From positions 62,001 to 126,000 of the forward strand of contig JAVBJT010000018.1 of the NCBI GenBank assembly GCA_031546845.1: 64,000 nt of DNA. The letters are read 5' to 3'. The DNA comes from Azoarcus sp031546845 (lineage in GTDB: Bacteria > Pseudomonadota > Gammaproteobacteria > Burkholderiales > Rhodocyclaceae). The position numbers and the translations under genes are program-made. The notes below the pieces were generated by a model. It worked only from the letters and a program-made list of their open reading frames with translations. It searched no databases and was not told the origin of the DNA. Numbering within the stretch: the first letter of the stretch is position 1; each line of letters begins with the position of its first letter. Shown here piece after piece: positions 34,746 through 44,035 of the stretch.

Positions 34746-37217
34746 CTAGTGGCGCATGCGGTGAAGGATGACGCCGCGGTTGGGGTCGAACATGATCAAG
34801 CCGTCGCTGCCCGGAATGGCGTTGAACTGGATGAAGCTGCTCGCGCCGAACAGCCCGCCCGCACCGGCGAACACCCTGCCGGCGAAGTCGTCGTAGACCG
34901 ACCAGCGCCTGCCGTCCTTGCTGCGCCAGATACGCCGGCTGTTGTAGCTCCACCATAGGTAGTCGCCATTCACCGGATCGTAGGTCAGGTGGTTGTTGCT
35001 GGTGTGGTAGTGCATGCGGCCGCCGTCGTCGAGTTGGGCGCGGTCGAGCTTTTCCACTTTGCCGGTGGCGGTGATGCGGGCGAACTCGTCATCCGGTCCG
35101 TAACCGCCGGGGGCGATCAGCATTTCGTGGCGGATCGGGTTGTACACCAGCCGGCTGCGGAAGCCCTGGGCGTAGGTGCGGTCCAGGTAGGTCCATTCCT
35201 TGTCGCCGGGGTGGTACAGAAACACCCGGCCGGCGAACGCCTTGCCTTCCGCCTGTCCTTCGGCGGTATGCCCCGAGGGCGCGGGCCAGTCCCCAAGTAT
35301 CTTGCTATTGCCGGCAACGTGCATGATCCAGCCGCCTAGCTCGGGGAACCATTCGGCCGCATGGTCGCCAGCCTGGCCGAGGCTGGTGATGCCGATGCCG
35401 AGGCCGTAATCGACGAAGCGCACCTCGCCGCCGTCGATGAAATCGCGCACGCGGGCGCGGCGAAATTCGCCGGTGCGCTTGCGCGCCTCGCCCCAGAACG
35501 CCGGTGGCCAGTACAGCCAGCCATCGACCAAGGTCAGGCGGTTGAACGCGCGGTGGTTGTAGGTGCAGTCGTTCATCCCTTCCGGCGTCACCGCGATATG
35601 CCAGCGCAAATCGGCATCCAGCCAAATCAGGTTCTTCTGGCTGGAGTCGCGCATCATCATGGCGAAAAAGGCTTTTGTGTCCGGGTCGTAGACGAAGGAA
35701 TCCATCCACCCGTTACCGTAGGTGTTGCCGGATTCGGCCGGGCAGAAAAATACCCGGAAAACCTCGAACAGCGTCTTGTACCCCTGTGGCAGCGGGGTTT
35801 CGATCATGCGCCATTCGCCCGGCTTCATCTGTGCCAGGATGGCCGCGAGCTTGTGCGGCGGTTCTGCGCGGGGCGGCGGACCGGCCTGGGGGCCGACGAT
35901 GGGGGTGGTGATGGGACGCGCGGCGGTGGTATCGGGTGTGGCGTCCGGTTGGGCCGATGTCTCGGCGGGTGGTTTCGAGGCAGGGGGTTTGGAAGCAGAC
36001 GGTTTGGCCGGCGTTGCCTTTTCTTTCACCGGCGCCCCGCCGCCCTCGCCATCCCCCTCGTCCTCCACGTCCGCTTTCTCCGTCGCCTTGCCGCGCGGCG
36101 GCGGCATGACTGGCTGTGGGCGGCCGGATGACGCTGGGCGAAGCGGTGCGATTTCCGCCGCGCCCGCGCCGAACACGCTGCGGTGGCGGTAAAGCTGCGG
36201 TCCCGCTTCGTGCTGCCACAGGATGACGCCCGCCTCGTCGATGACGACCGGTACCTGGAATCCGTACTTGCCGAAAGGCCAGCCGCCCGCGCTCCAATCC
36301 GCCGCGAGCCGCCATTCCTTCGCATCCGGGTTGAACTCGTACAACTGCCGTTGATCGCGGCGCAGCACGAGGTAATTGCCGGAAACCGGATCGTAGGTCA
36401 GCGCGTGATCCTTGATCGAAATGTCGAAAGGCGCATCCGGCATCGCATGGATTTTTCCCGCTGCGTCGATCAGATCGACCTTGCGCAGGCTCTCGTTACC
36501 ACCGGCAACCAGCATGTCGCCGCGCTTGCGGTTGTAGCGGCCGAGCGAATGGTAGCCGTGCACCGCCGATTTCCCGAGCGAATCCCAGCGGCCGTCGCGG
36601 AAGGCATACACCTCGTTGCCGGTGGAAACGGCCACCAGCGCGTCGAGCCGCTCGTGCCATTGCATCGAAATGAAACCCTTGATTGGCACCGCGCCGAGCG
36701 CTTCCCAGCGCGCCTCGTCGATACGGTAACGGTACAGCCCTCCGGCGGCCAGCAGGTAGTAATAGCCGTGTTTGCGATCCAGCGCTGTGCGCCCGTAAGT
36801 GTGGCCGAATTCCTCGAATTTCGGTGGTCCGTCGCCATCCCAACCCAGTTCTTCCCAGGCGTTGGTCGCGGCGTTGTAGGAGATGAACTTCTTGTATTTG
36901 CGCTGGCCGATGAAAAACGTGCGCTGCCGCCCTGGATCCCAGCCGGCTGCGTCGGTCCAGCCGTCGATCTCGATACCGCGCCCGTCGTCCAGGCGCACCC
37001 GCAGCAGATCGTAAAAACGCTTGTAGCCTGGCGGCAAGGCGGATTTCAGCTCGACGAACGTCCCCGGCGCGAGCGTGGCCGCAAGGCGTTCGATCTCGTT
37101 GCGCGGGCCGCCCCGTTCGTTCGGCGCCGCCGCTTGCACGCCCAGGGCAAGAAAGCAGGCGAAAAACGATAGCCAACGCAGCCAGTGCGCGCGGCAATCC
37201 ACAGAAGATGCGCTCAT
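34746..37217 (-). CDS. Exported protein with two duplicated propeller-like halves
   Basis: This 823-residue exported protein (signal peptide ending near VQAA|APNE, residue 30) has two homologous halves joined by a Pro/Ala/Thr-rich linker (about 375–455). Each half starts alike: LAATLAPGTFVELKSALPPG near residue 45 and LAAILAQMKPGEWRMIETPL near 465. Each then has repeated β-strand motifs ending in Asn-Tyr, Trp and Gly residues (YNAATNAWEELGWDG, LTYDPVSGNYLVL, LTYDPVNGDYLWW), the pattern of Kelch-like β-propellers. The biological role is unknown; its location beside the NdvA-type exporter suggests an envelope or matrix function. It is convergent with the chemoreceptor gene. Confidence 0.7.
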   Translation of the reverse strand: MSASSVDCRAHWLRWLSFFACFLALGVQAAAPNERGGPRNEIERLAATLAPGTFVELKSALPPGYKRFYDLLRVRLDDGRGIEIDGWTDAAGWDPGRQRTFFIGQRKYKKFISYNAATNAWEELGWDGDGPPKFEEFGHTYGRTALDRKHGYYYLLAAGGLYRYRIDEARWEALGAVPIKGFISMQWHERLDALVAVSTGNEVYAFRDGRWDSLGKSAVHGYHSLGRYNRKRGDMLVAGGNESLRKVDLIDAAGKIHAMPDAPFDISIKDHALTYDPVSGNYLVLRRDQRQLYEFNPDAKEWRLAADWSAGGWPFGKYGFQVPVVIDEAGVILWQHEAGPQLYRHRSVFGAGAAEIAPLRPASSGRPQPVMPPPRGKATEKADVEDEGDGEGGGAPVKEKATPAKPSASKPPASKPPAETSAQPDATPDTTAARPITTPIVGPQAGPPPRAEPPHKLAAILAQMKPGEWRMIETPLPQGYKTLFEVFRVFFCPAESGNTYGNGWMDSFVYDPDTKAFFAMMMRDSSQKNLIWLDADLRWHIAVTPEGMNDCTYNHRAFNRLTLVDGWLYWPPAFWGEARKRTGEFRRARVRDFIDGGEVRFVDYGLGIGITSLGQAGDHAAEWFPELGGWIMHVAGNSKILGDWPAPSGHTAEGQAEGKAFAGRVFLYHPGDKEWTYLDRTYAQGFRSRLVYNPIRHEMLIAPGGYGPDDEFARITATGKVEKLDRAQLDDGGRMHYHTSNNHLTYDPVNGDYLWWSYNSRRIWRSKDGRRWSVYDDFAGRVFAGAGGLFGASSFIQFNAIPGSDGLIMFDPNRGVILHRMRH

Positions 37218-37343
37218 GCTCGAACACTCCGTGCCAAATCAGAGGGTGACAGCGTAACAAAACGGGCCGGAAAGCGTGGCGCGCGCATGCCCCGGCATGG
37301 GGCTGGGCAGTTTCCCCGCCGCGTGATGGAACAGTTCATCCGA

Positions 37344-39161
37344 TCAATCGGAAAGCGGGGTATCGGCGGCAGCCTTGGGCTGCCCTTCCGGCGTGGGCGT
37401 TGGAGTGGGCGTGGGTACGGCCAATTGCGTGGCGACCAGTTCGGCGAATTTGCCGCCCTGCGCCACCAGCGCGTCGAACGAGCCGCGCTCGACGATGCGG
37501 CCCGCCTCGAACACCAGGATTTCGTCCGCATCGCGCACGGTGGACAGGCGGTGGGCGATGATGAAGGTCGTGCGTCCCCGCATCAGATTTTTTAGCGCGA
37601 CCTGTACCTTGGCTTCGGTGGCCGCATCCAGCGCGCTGGTGGCTTCGTCCAGAATCAGGATCGGTGGGTCTTTTACCAGCGCGCGGGCGATTGCCAGGCG
37701 CTGACGCTGGCCGCCGGAGAGCGTCGAGCCGCGCTCGCCCACCCGCGTGTCGTAGCCCTTGGGCTGGTGTTTGATGAAATCGGCGGCTTGCGCCAACTGG
37801 CAGGCACGCTCGATGTCCGCCATCGTCGCGTCCGCCCGGCCGACGGCAAGGTTGTCGGCAATCGAGCGGTTGAACAGCAGGCTCTCCTGGAACACCACGC
37901 CGATGTTGCGCCGCAGGCTGTCCAGCGGCACGTCGCGCACATCCTGGCCGTCGATCTGGATCGAGCCAGATGTGGCGTCCCATAGGCGCTGTAACAGCGC
38001 CATCGCCGTCGATTTGCCCGCGCCGGTGTGGCCGACCAGTGCGATCGACATACCCGGTTTGGCGCTGAACGACACGTCGGTAAGGATGTTTTCCGTGTTC
38101 GGGTACGCGAAACAGACCTGATCGAACACCACCTCGCCCTTTGCATGCCCCATGTCACGCGCGCCGACACGTTCCGGCACCGAGCTTTTCGCATCCAGAA
38201 CCCCGAAAAACTCCTCCAGGCTCGGCAACTGAAAAAACAGGCGCGATGCGAAACCCGTGGCTGCCTCCAGTTTACCGATCAGAAGATTGGCGAAACCCAT
38301 GAAGGAAACGATCTCCCCCACGCTGGCCTGGCCCTGGATATGCAACATGGTACCGACGACGAAGATGGCGATAACGCCGATGGTGGAGGCCGCTCGCGTT
38401 AGCACCGACACCACCGCCCACCAGTTGAGTACCGGAAATTGATGGTCGAGCACATGCTTGACGATATCGCCGAACAAGCGCGCTTCCGCATTCAACCGCG
38501 TAAACGCCTGCACCACCATCACGTTGGCCAGCGCGTCCTGCGCTGTGCCCGCCAGTTCGGAGTGGTATTCCTCCACCGCGCGCTGTGCCGCCTCCGTCCT
38601 GCGGATTACGAACACTGTGGCGATGCAGAACACCACCACCAGCACGATCAAGGTCAGCGCCAGCCGCCAGTTCATCAGCAGCGTCAGCGGCAGCAGCACC
38701 AAGGCGGTGACGAAAGTGGAAAGGTGCTCGCGGAAGAACGACAGCCACAGGCCGAACAGGTGATCCGCACCCGACAGCATCACTTTGAGCAAGCGGCCCG
38801 AATGCACCTCGCCGTGAAACGACAGGGGCATCGACAGCACATGCTGGAAGTAACGACTCATCGCGGCCAAACGATTGCGGTGCGCCATGCGGTCGGCCTG
38901 CAAGGCAACCGCGATGTTCGCGCCAATGCCGCCCAGCCCCACCGCTACCCACAAACCCAGCAAGGCGCCCGCTTCGGACCAGACCTTGGCCGGCTCCATC
39001 TGCGCGGAGCGCGCCAGCAGATCGACCACGCGCCCGAACAGTACCGGCTCGAAAAAATATAGCCCGGCCAGCGCCACGTTGGCGACGGCCAGCATCCAGG
39101 CCACGCGCTTTTCCGTGGCCAAAAGCCCCAGAACACGACTATAAACCCGCAAAAATCGCAT
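37344..39161 (-). CDS. ndvA: NdvA/ChvA-type glucan ABC exporter
   Basis: This 605-residue half-transporter fuses a six-helix membrane domain (about 1–320) to an ATPase (345–580). The N-terminus MRFLRVYSRVLGLLATEKRV and the LYFFEPVLFGRVVDLL block resemble NdvA, the exporter of cyclic β-1,2-glucan. The ATPase has Walker A GHTGAGKST near residue 377, Q-loop GVVFQESLLFNRSI, signature STLSGGQRQRLAIARAL and Walker B PILILDEATSALD. Cyclic β-glucan synthase (NdvB) is not in the window, so the cargo could be another glycan, for instance the product of the 24.5–32.5 kb genes. The C-terminus is a short PTPTPTPTP repeat. Confidence 0.85.
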   Translation of the reverse strand: MRFLRVYSRVLGLLATEKRVAWMLAVANVALAGLYFFEPVLFGRVVDLLARSAQMEPAKVWSEAGALLGLWVAVGLGGIGANIAVALQADRMAHRNRLAAMSRYFQHVLSMPLSFHGEVHSGRLLKVMLSGADHLFGLWLSFFREHLSTFVTALVLLPLTLLMNWRLALTLIVLVVVFCIATVFVIRRTEAAQRAVEEYHSELAGTAQDALANVMVVQAFTRLNAEARLFGDIVKHVLDHQFPVLNWWAVVSVLTRAASTIGVIAIFVVGTMLHIQGQASVGEIVSFMGFANLLIGKLEAATGFASRLFFQLPSLEEFFGVLDAKSSVPERVGARDMGHAKGEVVFDQVCFAYPNTENILTDVSFSAKPGMSIALVGHTGAGKSTAMALLQRLWDATSGSIQIDGQDVRDVPLDSLRRNIGVVFQESLLFNRSIADNLAVGRADATMADIERACQLAQAADFIKHQPKGYDTRVGERGSTLSGGQRQRLAIARALVKDPPILILDEATSALDAATEAKVQVALKNLMRGRTTFIIAHRLSTVRDADEILVFEAGRIVERGSFDALVAQGGKFAELVATQLAVPTPTPTPTPEGQPKAAADTPLSD

Positions 39162-39431
39162 TCGATACTCTCTTGTTGTGTGTGGAAAGCCCAGTTTCGT
39201 AAACCTGATGCCCCTGGCTCGCTCGATTTCTTCGTGCAGGTCGCTTCAACATAGGCGTTTTCGTTCATGCGGCCAGCCGGGCGGCATCGGCTGATGGATT
39301 CCGCCTGCTCGGGCAACGCATCGACATGCGGTGGAACCCGCCCGATATCCTACCGCCGCGTAGTGGACAAGACCGGTTTTATCGCACGGACGTTCCAGTT
39401 TGAACGGGAAAAGAGAGGGTCGAAAACGCGC

Positions 39432-39734
39432 TTAGCCGATATTTGTTGCCACCACAGTCTCGCAAAATGTGATTTTTGGCGGCGCCACCAGCATGGTTTC
39501 GAATTGCTTTAAGGCTTTTTGCACGGGCTCGGACTGGAGATGTATATCCCAGGCTGCCCGATCTTTGTACAGTTCGTACAGTACGAAAGCGTTTTGCCGT
39601 TCCACGGGACGATGAACGGCATAGTAGACCGTTCCTTCTTCCGGCTCGGCGGCATCGGCCAGCATGCGTAAAACCCGCTCAAGTTCCCCGGCGGATGCGG
39701 GGTTCGCTTCCAATTCGACAAGTACCAAGAACAT
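39432..39734 (-). CDS. Antibiotic biosynthesis monooxygenase (ABM) domain protein
   Basis: This 100-residue protein is a single ABM domain, a dimeric ferredoxin-like fold found in small cofactor-free monooxygenases and stress enzymes. The pattern MFLVLVELEANPASAGEL, then EEGTVYYAVHRPVE, NAFVLYELYKDRAAWDIHL and KQFETMLVAPP is typical. The start at 39734 has GGAG six bases upstream. It lies directly downstream of an AraC-type gene on the same strand, probably as its target. The substrate is unknown. Confidence 0.85.
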   Translation of the reverse strand: MFLVLVELEANPASAGELERVLRMLADAAEPEEGTVYYAVHRPVERQNAFVLYELYKDRAAWDIHLQSEPVQKALKQFETMLVAPPKITFCETVVATNIG

Positions 39735-39745
39735 GGGGCGCTCCA

Positions 39746-40597
39746 TCAAATAAGGTTATTCGGAGCACGCAGATTGCCCGCCACGCGATGGCTCGTATTG
39801 TAAAAATGCGTCTTCGCACGGGCGTCCTCAAGGTAGCGCCGCGGTGTGGCGTTTGTGAATTGCCGAAAATCGCGGATGAAATGCGCCTGGTCGTAGTAAC
39901 CATGATCCAGCGCGGCATCTGTTGGGCCGGCTGAGGTATCCAGCATCAACTGCCGCACGGTATGCTGAAATCGGCTCAAGCGTCTGACCTCACTAGGGGA
40001 CTGGCCGGCAAGCGCCTTGAACCGGCGTTCCAATTGCCGGCGGGCAAGATGCAGACTATCCGCGAGATCCTGGATGGAAGCCGATACGTATTGCCGATAC
40101 AGCACTGCCATGGCCTGCTCGGCTAGAAAATCCAACGGCTCGTCTCGCAAATGCGCGATCAAAAAAGACTGAACCTGCGACAGTCGTTCGCCCAGCGTCC
40201 TCGCATAACTCAAGCGGCGAACGAGAGCGGCGCCCGGCGCGCCCCAAATTTCTTCGGCGGACAGAACACGATCCGATAGCGCTTCTCCAGGAATGTCCGT
40301 AAAGCGATGAACCATGCCGACCTTGAAGCGGACGGCGACGAATCCGATGTTCGAGGAAGGCGACAACCGGAGTGGATGGCGGCGAATGCAAAACAAATGC
40401 CCCGGGCCGCAGTTTTTCTGGCGATCGCTACCGGATATGTATCGAAACGGTTCTCGATGATGGAAATACAGTTCTGCCCCGGTTCCTGGCAGCAGCGTGG
40501 GTAACTGGACGGTTTCGCCGTCCGCGCTTTCCCATCCCCACAGCCGGTCCACGAACGGACGCAATATGGGAAACGGAAGGGCCTGAAAGATATTCAT
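39746..40597 (-). CDS. AraC-family transcriptional regulator
   Basis: This 283-residue regulator has an AraC-type DNA-binding C-terminus. The first helix-turn-helix reads SIQDLADSLHLARRQLERRF and the second DAALDHGYYDQAHFIRDFRQ, followed by TPRRYLED. The N-terminal part is a sensor of the DUF6597 type rather than a cupin. The start is uncertain: an in-frame TTG 14 codons further upstream exists, and neither has a clear ribosome site. Its stop is 12 bases before the ABM gene, so it probably controls that gene and itself. Confidence 0.88.
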   Translation of the reverse strand: MNIFQALPFPILRPFVDRLWGWESADGETVQLPTLLPGTGAELYFHHREPFRYISGSDRQKNCGPGHLFCIRRHPLRLSPSSNIGFVAVRFKVGMVHRFTDIPGEALSDRVLSAEEIWGAPGAALVRRLSYARTLGERLSQVQSFLIAHLRDEPLDFLAEQAMAVLYRQYVSASIQDLADSLHLARRQLERRFKALAGQSPSEVRRLSRFQHTVRQLMLDTSAGPTDAALDHGYYDQAHFIRDFRQFTNATPRRYLEDARAKTHFYNTSHRVAGNLRAPNNLI

Positions 40598-40894
40598 TGC
40601 AACGCGGCGATACCCGATAACGACGTTTCGATAAACCAAGCTTGGCGCTTGCCCGTTCTGTCCATTTTGTCGCTATCTGAAAGCAGTCGCCGCGTGTTAC
40701 AGGTAGCGACCCCAAGCGCTTGTATCTAGCCGGTACAGAAACATAGCAAAGCGAGCAAGCGGGCAGGTGCGACAAAGTTCCTGAAAATCGGCTGCGGGGT
40801 TGCCGGATTGCGTGGGTTATCTGGCAAGGTCGGGAAAACGGCAGACGGGCCGGTCGCGCGAAGGCGACCAGCCCGTCTGTTGGAGCGCACGGCT

Positions 40895-42619
40895 TTAGCC
40901 GGAAACGCTGGCGCGTTCGACGATGCGGCGGGCGGTGGTGGCGTTCGTTGCGCGGCCTAGTGTGCCGAAGTGCGATCCCCAGGCCGTCTCGCCAGCGCCA
41001 CGGGTGGAGAGGAAAACATCCACGACTTCCGGCGTGCTGTAGCGCAGCAGTTCACCGGCCTGGAGTGCGCGGGCGACGGCTTCTGTCATCGGGCGGGTGA
41101 GGAACTCGTCATCAAGCGCTGCGCGCGCGAGGCTTTCGGTGTGGCGCAGCAGGGCGTCGAAGCGCTTGTCCTGGCCTGTGAGCGGGAGTAACTCGGCAAG
41201 CAGGGCGTCCAGCGTGCGCGGGTCTTTGAGCATGGCGCGGCGCACGTCCATGCACATCATGTTGGCGGTGCCTTCCCACACGCTGTTCAGCGGTGCCTCG
41301 CGGAAAATGCGCGCCATCGGGTTTTCTTCGATGAAGCCGTTGCCGCCGTGGCATTGCAGTGCCTCGTAGGCGATGGCGGGCGCGCGCGAGCAGTTGAAAA
41401 ATTTCGCCGCCGGGGTGGCTACACGGGCGAGCAGCCGTTCGTGCTCGTTACTTTCCAGGTGGTCGGTGGCCTTGGCCACGCGCAGGGCCATGAGCGTGGC
41501 CGCTTCGACTTCGACGGCCATGTCGGCGAGCACGTTGGCCATCATTGGTCGTTCGGCGATAGAGGTGTGGAAGGCGCGGCGCGTGGTGGTGTGCCGCAGG
41601 GCGAGGGTGAGAGCCTGACGCATCAGCCCGGCGGAGCCGACGGCGAAATCGAGTCGGGTAAGGTGCGCGTGCGTGAGGATTTCGCGGATGCCGTGCCCTT
41701 CCTCGCCGACGCGGATGGCGAGCGTGCCAGCGTATTCCACTTCGCTGGAGGCGTTCGATTTGTTGCCGCATTTGTCCTTCAGCCGCTGGATGAAAAAGCG
41801 GTTGAAGCTGCCATCGGGCAAAGTGCGCGGCAGGAAGAAGCAGGTGACGCCGCCGTTGACTTTCGCCAGGGTAAAAAAGCCGTCCGATTGCGGTACCGAG
41901 CAGAACCACTTGTGGCCGGTGAGTTCGTACCAGTGGGCGGTGCCACCGTGGTACGCAGCCGAGTGGGAAAACACGGCGGTGGTCTGGGTTTCGCGCAGGT
42001 CGGAGCCGCCTTGTTTTTCGGTCATGGCGTAACCGATGACGACCGAGGGCTTATCGGCCACTTCGCGCCGGCTGAACTCATAGACCGTGCCCCTGGATTT
42101 CTCCGCCCAGATGGCAAGGCTCGGTTCAGCCTGGAAGCCGGCATACGACGCGTAGGCCATGCCGGTGGGGCAGGCGGTGCCGTGTTCGATCTGGTTCCAC
42201 AGGTAGGACAGTACGGCGCGGGCGTAATGCGGTTGGGCTTCGCGCGCGGTCCAGGCGAGGTTGGGGACTTCGTGCTTCCAGGCCAGAGTCATCAATTGAT
42301 GCCAGCTTGGGTGGAATTCGACCCAATCGATGCGGTTGCCGAAGCGGTCGTGCGTTTTCAGGATGGGCGTGTGGGTGTTGGCGAGGCGGGCCAGTTCCTG
42401 CACGGCTTCGTCCCCGGCCACGGCGCCGAGTGCCGCGCAGCGCTCGGTGGCCCAGGGCGCTTCGCGCGCGATCGCGGCAGCCAGAACGCGATCGCCGGTA
42501 AAGGCGTTGAAGCCGGCTGCCGGTTGCGCTTGGTTGAGGACTTCGTGGGTGTGGAAGCGGTCCACGGGCGATGGGTTTGTATGCGATGCGGCCAGATTGG
42601 TATCGGCGATTTTATTCAT
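40895..42619 (-). CDS. AidB-like acyl-CoA dehydrogenase
   Basis: This 574-residue flavoprotein is a long acyl-CoA dehydrogenase of the AidB branch. N-terminal blocks GDRVLAAAIAREAPWATE and WVEFHPSWHQLMTLAWKHEV are AidB-like. The FAD and acyl-CoA region has AMTEKQGGSDLRETQTTA, GHKWFCSVPQSDGFFTLA and the C-terminal QCHGGNGFIEENPMARIFRE with RREP-type loops. E. coli AidB protects DNA from alkylation and has only weak dehydrogenase activity, so a fatty-acid role should not be assumed. A TetR regulator overlaps its start by eight bases on the same strand. Confidence 0.9.
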   Translation of the reverse strand: MNKIADTNLAASHTNPSPVDRFHTHEVLNQAQPAAGFNAFTGDRVLAAAIAREAPWATERCAALGAVAGDEAVQELARLANTHTPILKTHDRFGNRIDWVEFHPSWHQLMTLAWKHEVPNLAWTAREAQPHYARAVLSYLWNQIEHGTACPTGMAYASYAGFQAEPSLAIWAEKSRGTVYEFSRREVADKPSVVIGYAMTEKQGGSDLRETQTTAVFSHSAAYHGGTAHWYELTGHKWFCSVPQSDGFFTLAKVNGGVTCFFLPRTLPDGSFNRFFIQRLKDKCGNKSNASSEVEYAGTLAIRVGEEGHGIREILTHAHLTRLDFAVGSAGLMRQALTLALRHTTTRRAFHTSIAERPMMANVLADMAVEVEAATLMALRVAKATDHLESNEHERLLARVATPAAKFFNCSRAPAIAYEALQCHGGNGFIEENPMARIFREAPLNSVWEGTANMMCMDVRRAMLKDPRTLDALLAELLPLTGQDKRFDALLRHTESLARAALDDEFLTRPMTEAVARALQAGELLRYSTPEVVDVFLSTRGAGETAWGSHFGTLGRATNATTARRIVERASVSG

Positions 42620-43280
42620 GTGTCTCCTCCGGGGGGTGAATGGGTGCCGGCGCGGTGCTCACGCTGGCACAGGCCAAACTGGCGATTTGTTTGGCCAGTT
42701 CGGCGATTCGCTGGTGTTTTTCTTCGTTATCCGGTTGTTGGCCGTTGAGTGGCGACAGCGGGCCGATCAAGCCTTCCATGAAGCCGCCGACGATCACGGT
42801 CGCGGCCACGTCGGCGCGCACGTCGGTGCGCATGAGGCCCGCGCGCTGGCCGTCGGTGATGATGGAGAGGATTACCTCGCTGATGGCGGAGCGGTAGCGC
42901 AGCCGCATTTCGTCGATGTCCTTGTCGCACGGCTCGGCGATCAAGGCGTAAGCCAAGCGCGGGTTGCGCATGGCGCGGCGGACGAAGGTGGCGACCGCCG
43001 TGCGCAGACATTCGAGAGCCAGCTCGCCGGACGAGGCGATGTCGGCCAGCACATCGACTTCGCGTTGCGACACCTCGCTCAGCACCTCGCTGAAGAGTTC
43101 TACTTTGGAGGCAAAGTAGCGGTACACGGTGCCAGTGGCGATTTCCGCCGCTGCGGCAACATTGGCGACCTGCGCTTCGCCCCAGCCGCCTTCGCCCACA
43201 AGCGTGCGCGCGGCTTTGAGAATGCGGGCGCGGTTGTCGAGCAGGCGGGCTTCGACGTTTTTAGTCTGACGGTAAACCAT
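42612..43280 (-). CDS. TetR-family transcriptional regulator
   Basis: This roughly 222-residue regulator has an N-terminal TetR helix-turn-helix, DNRARILKAARTLVGEGG with VANVAAAAEIATGTVYRYFA, and a helical C-terminal ligand-binding domain. It lies directly upstream of the acyl-CoA dehydrogenase and overlaps it by eight bases, so it probably represses this operon and itself, with an acyl-CoA-like or stress ligand. The start at 43280 is chosen because two inverted repeats just upstream would otherwise lie inside the coding region; ATGs at 43301 and 43322 are also in frame. None has a good ribosome site. Confidence 0.87.
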   Translation of the reverse strand: MVYRQTKNVEARLLDNRARILKAARTLVGEGGWGEAQVANVAAAAEIATGTVYRYFASKVELFSEVLSEVSQREVDVLADIASSGELALECLRTAVATFVRRAMRNPRLAYALIAEPCDKDIDEMRLRYRSAISEVILSIITDGQRAGLMRTDVRADVAATVIVGGFMEGLIGPLSPLNGQQPDNEEKHQRIAELAKQIASLACASVSTAPAPIHPPEETHE

Positions 43281-43286
43281 AAGAAA

Positions 43287-43321
43287 TGAATCATCGTTCA
43301 TGGACAGTGAATCGTAGTTCA
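43287..43321. promoter_or_regulatory. Candidate TetR operator, two repeated dyads
   Basis: TGAATCATCGTTCA (43287–43300) and TGAATCGTAGTTCA (43308–43321) are two copies of the same 14-bp dyad (TGAA–N6–TTCA), 21 bp centre to centre, two helical turns. They lie just before the TetR gene. Confidence 0.5.
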
Positions 43322-43322
43322 T

Positions 43323-43692
43323 TCCTTGCCGTGGGACAACCCAATGGTGCCTACCGGTGCTGAAAGTAGGCTGCCAACGGTTTTACGTGATCTGCGGGGA
43401 TGACTTGTCAGGGAGCCGGGGTGGGGGAAAACAGGTTATACCGTTCCACCGGGCATTTGCCGGGCGGTCGGATACAGGTGGACGATCCCGAGAGTTTGAT
43501 TTGTGCGCGAGGGAAGAAAAACAACCGCCTGCCTGGATTCGACCGAGACGGCGCGCGACCATGGGATGAACAAGGGGGTGGAACAGACTCTCGCCGGTCT
43601 TCCACCTGTCGCTTCCAATCGAATAAAGGCAGTTGCGGACAGGCGGGAAGCGGATTCCAATTACAGCCGTCCGGTGCTACCGGGCACGCGAA
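43323..43692. other. Intergenic region upstream of TetR gene, no gene seen
   Basis: These 370 bases separate the TetR gene from the small gene downstream of nrdJ. They have a neutral composition and no frame with coding character; a 73-codon plus-strand frame at 43503 lacks a ribosome site and family features. A weak GGCACG/CGTGCC hairpin spans the 3' end of the small gene (43683–43704) and might act in termination. Confidence 0.5.
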
Positions 43693-43965
43693 TCAGGACG
43701 TGCCGTGAGGCGATTCCGCTCTGATCTGGTCGAGGTAAGCGAGTCCGGCGGGGGTGATGCTTTCGACGCAAAACGCATCGCAGGGATATTTGCCGAAAAA
43801 CGGTGGGCGCAGCTTGATGGAACTGATGTAGCCAAGCTTGCACGCCTCCAGCGCCACTGCCGCGGTGGTTCGCTGAAAATCTTCGAGGTCGCTTTCGGAA
43901 TCGCTCGCGGCATGAAACTGATCTATGCCGGAAACGACGGCTTCCAGTAGATTGTGCATGTTCAT
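43693..43965 (-). CDS. Small hypothetical protein downstream of nrdJ
   Basis: This 90-residue protein is not a family I can name. It starts MNMHNLLEAVVSGIDQFHAA after a strong GGAGG site seven bases upstream, has an acidic patch ASDSESDLEDFQ, then a helical and β part, ALEACKLGYISSIKLRPPFF and CVESITPAGLAYLDQIR, reminiscent of a small winged-helix fold. It lies 70 bases after nrdJ on the same strand and is probably cotranscribed, so a role with ribonucleotide reduction is possible. Confidence 0.68.
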   Translation of the reverse strand: MNMHNLLEAVVSGIDQFHAASDSESDLEDFQRTTAAVALEACKLGYISSIKLRPPFFGKYPCDAFCVESITPAGLAYLDQIRAESPHGTS

Positions 43966-44035
43966 CGCATGGCCTCCGAGGGTCGGGTGAGTGGGCCGGC
44001 GGTGGCCGGCCCTGACGAGAAATGCGCGCCGCGAT

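Noticed and set aside
39162..39431. Possible small gene between ndvA and the ABM gene
   Set aside because: Frames there lack ribosome sites and coding character; the region is short and best read as intergenic.
41348..42748. A 466-codon plus-strand open frame opposite the acyl-CoA dehydrogenase
   Set aside because: Antisense shadow; the minus-strand protein has clear AidB-like motifs and this one has none.
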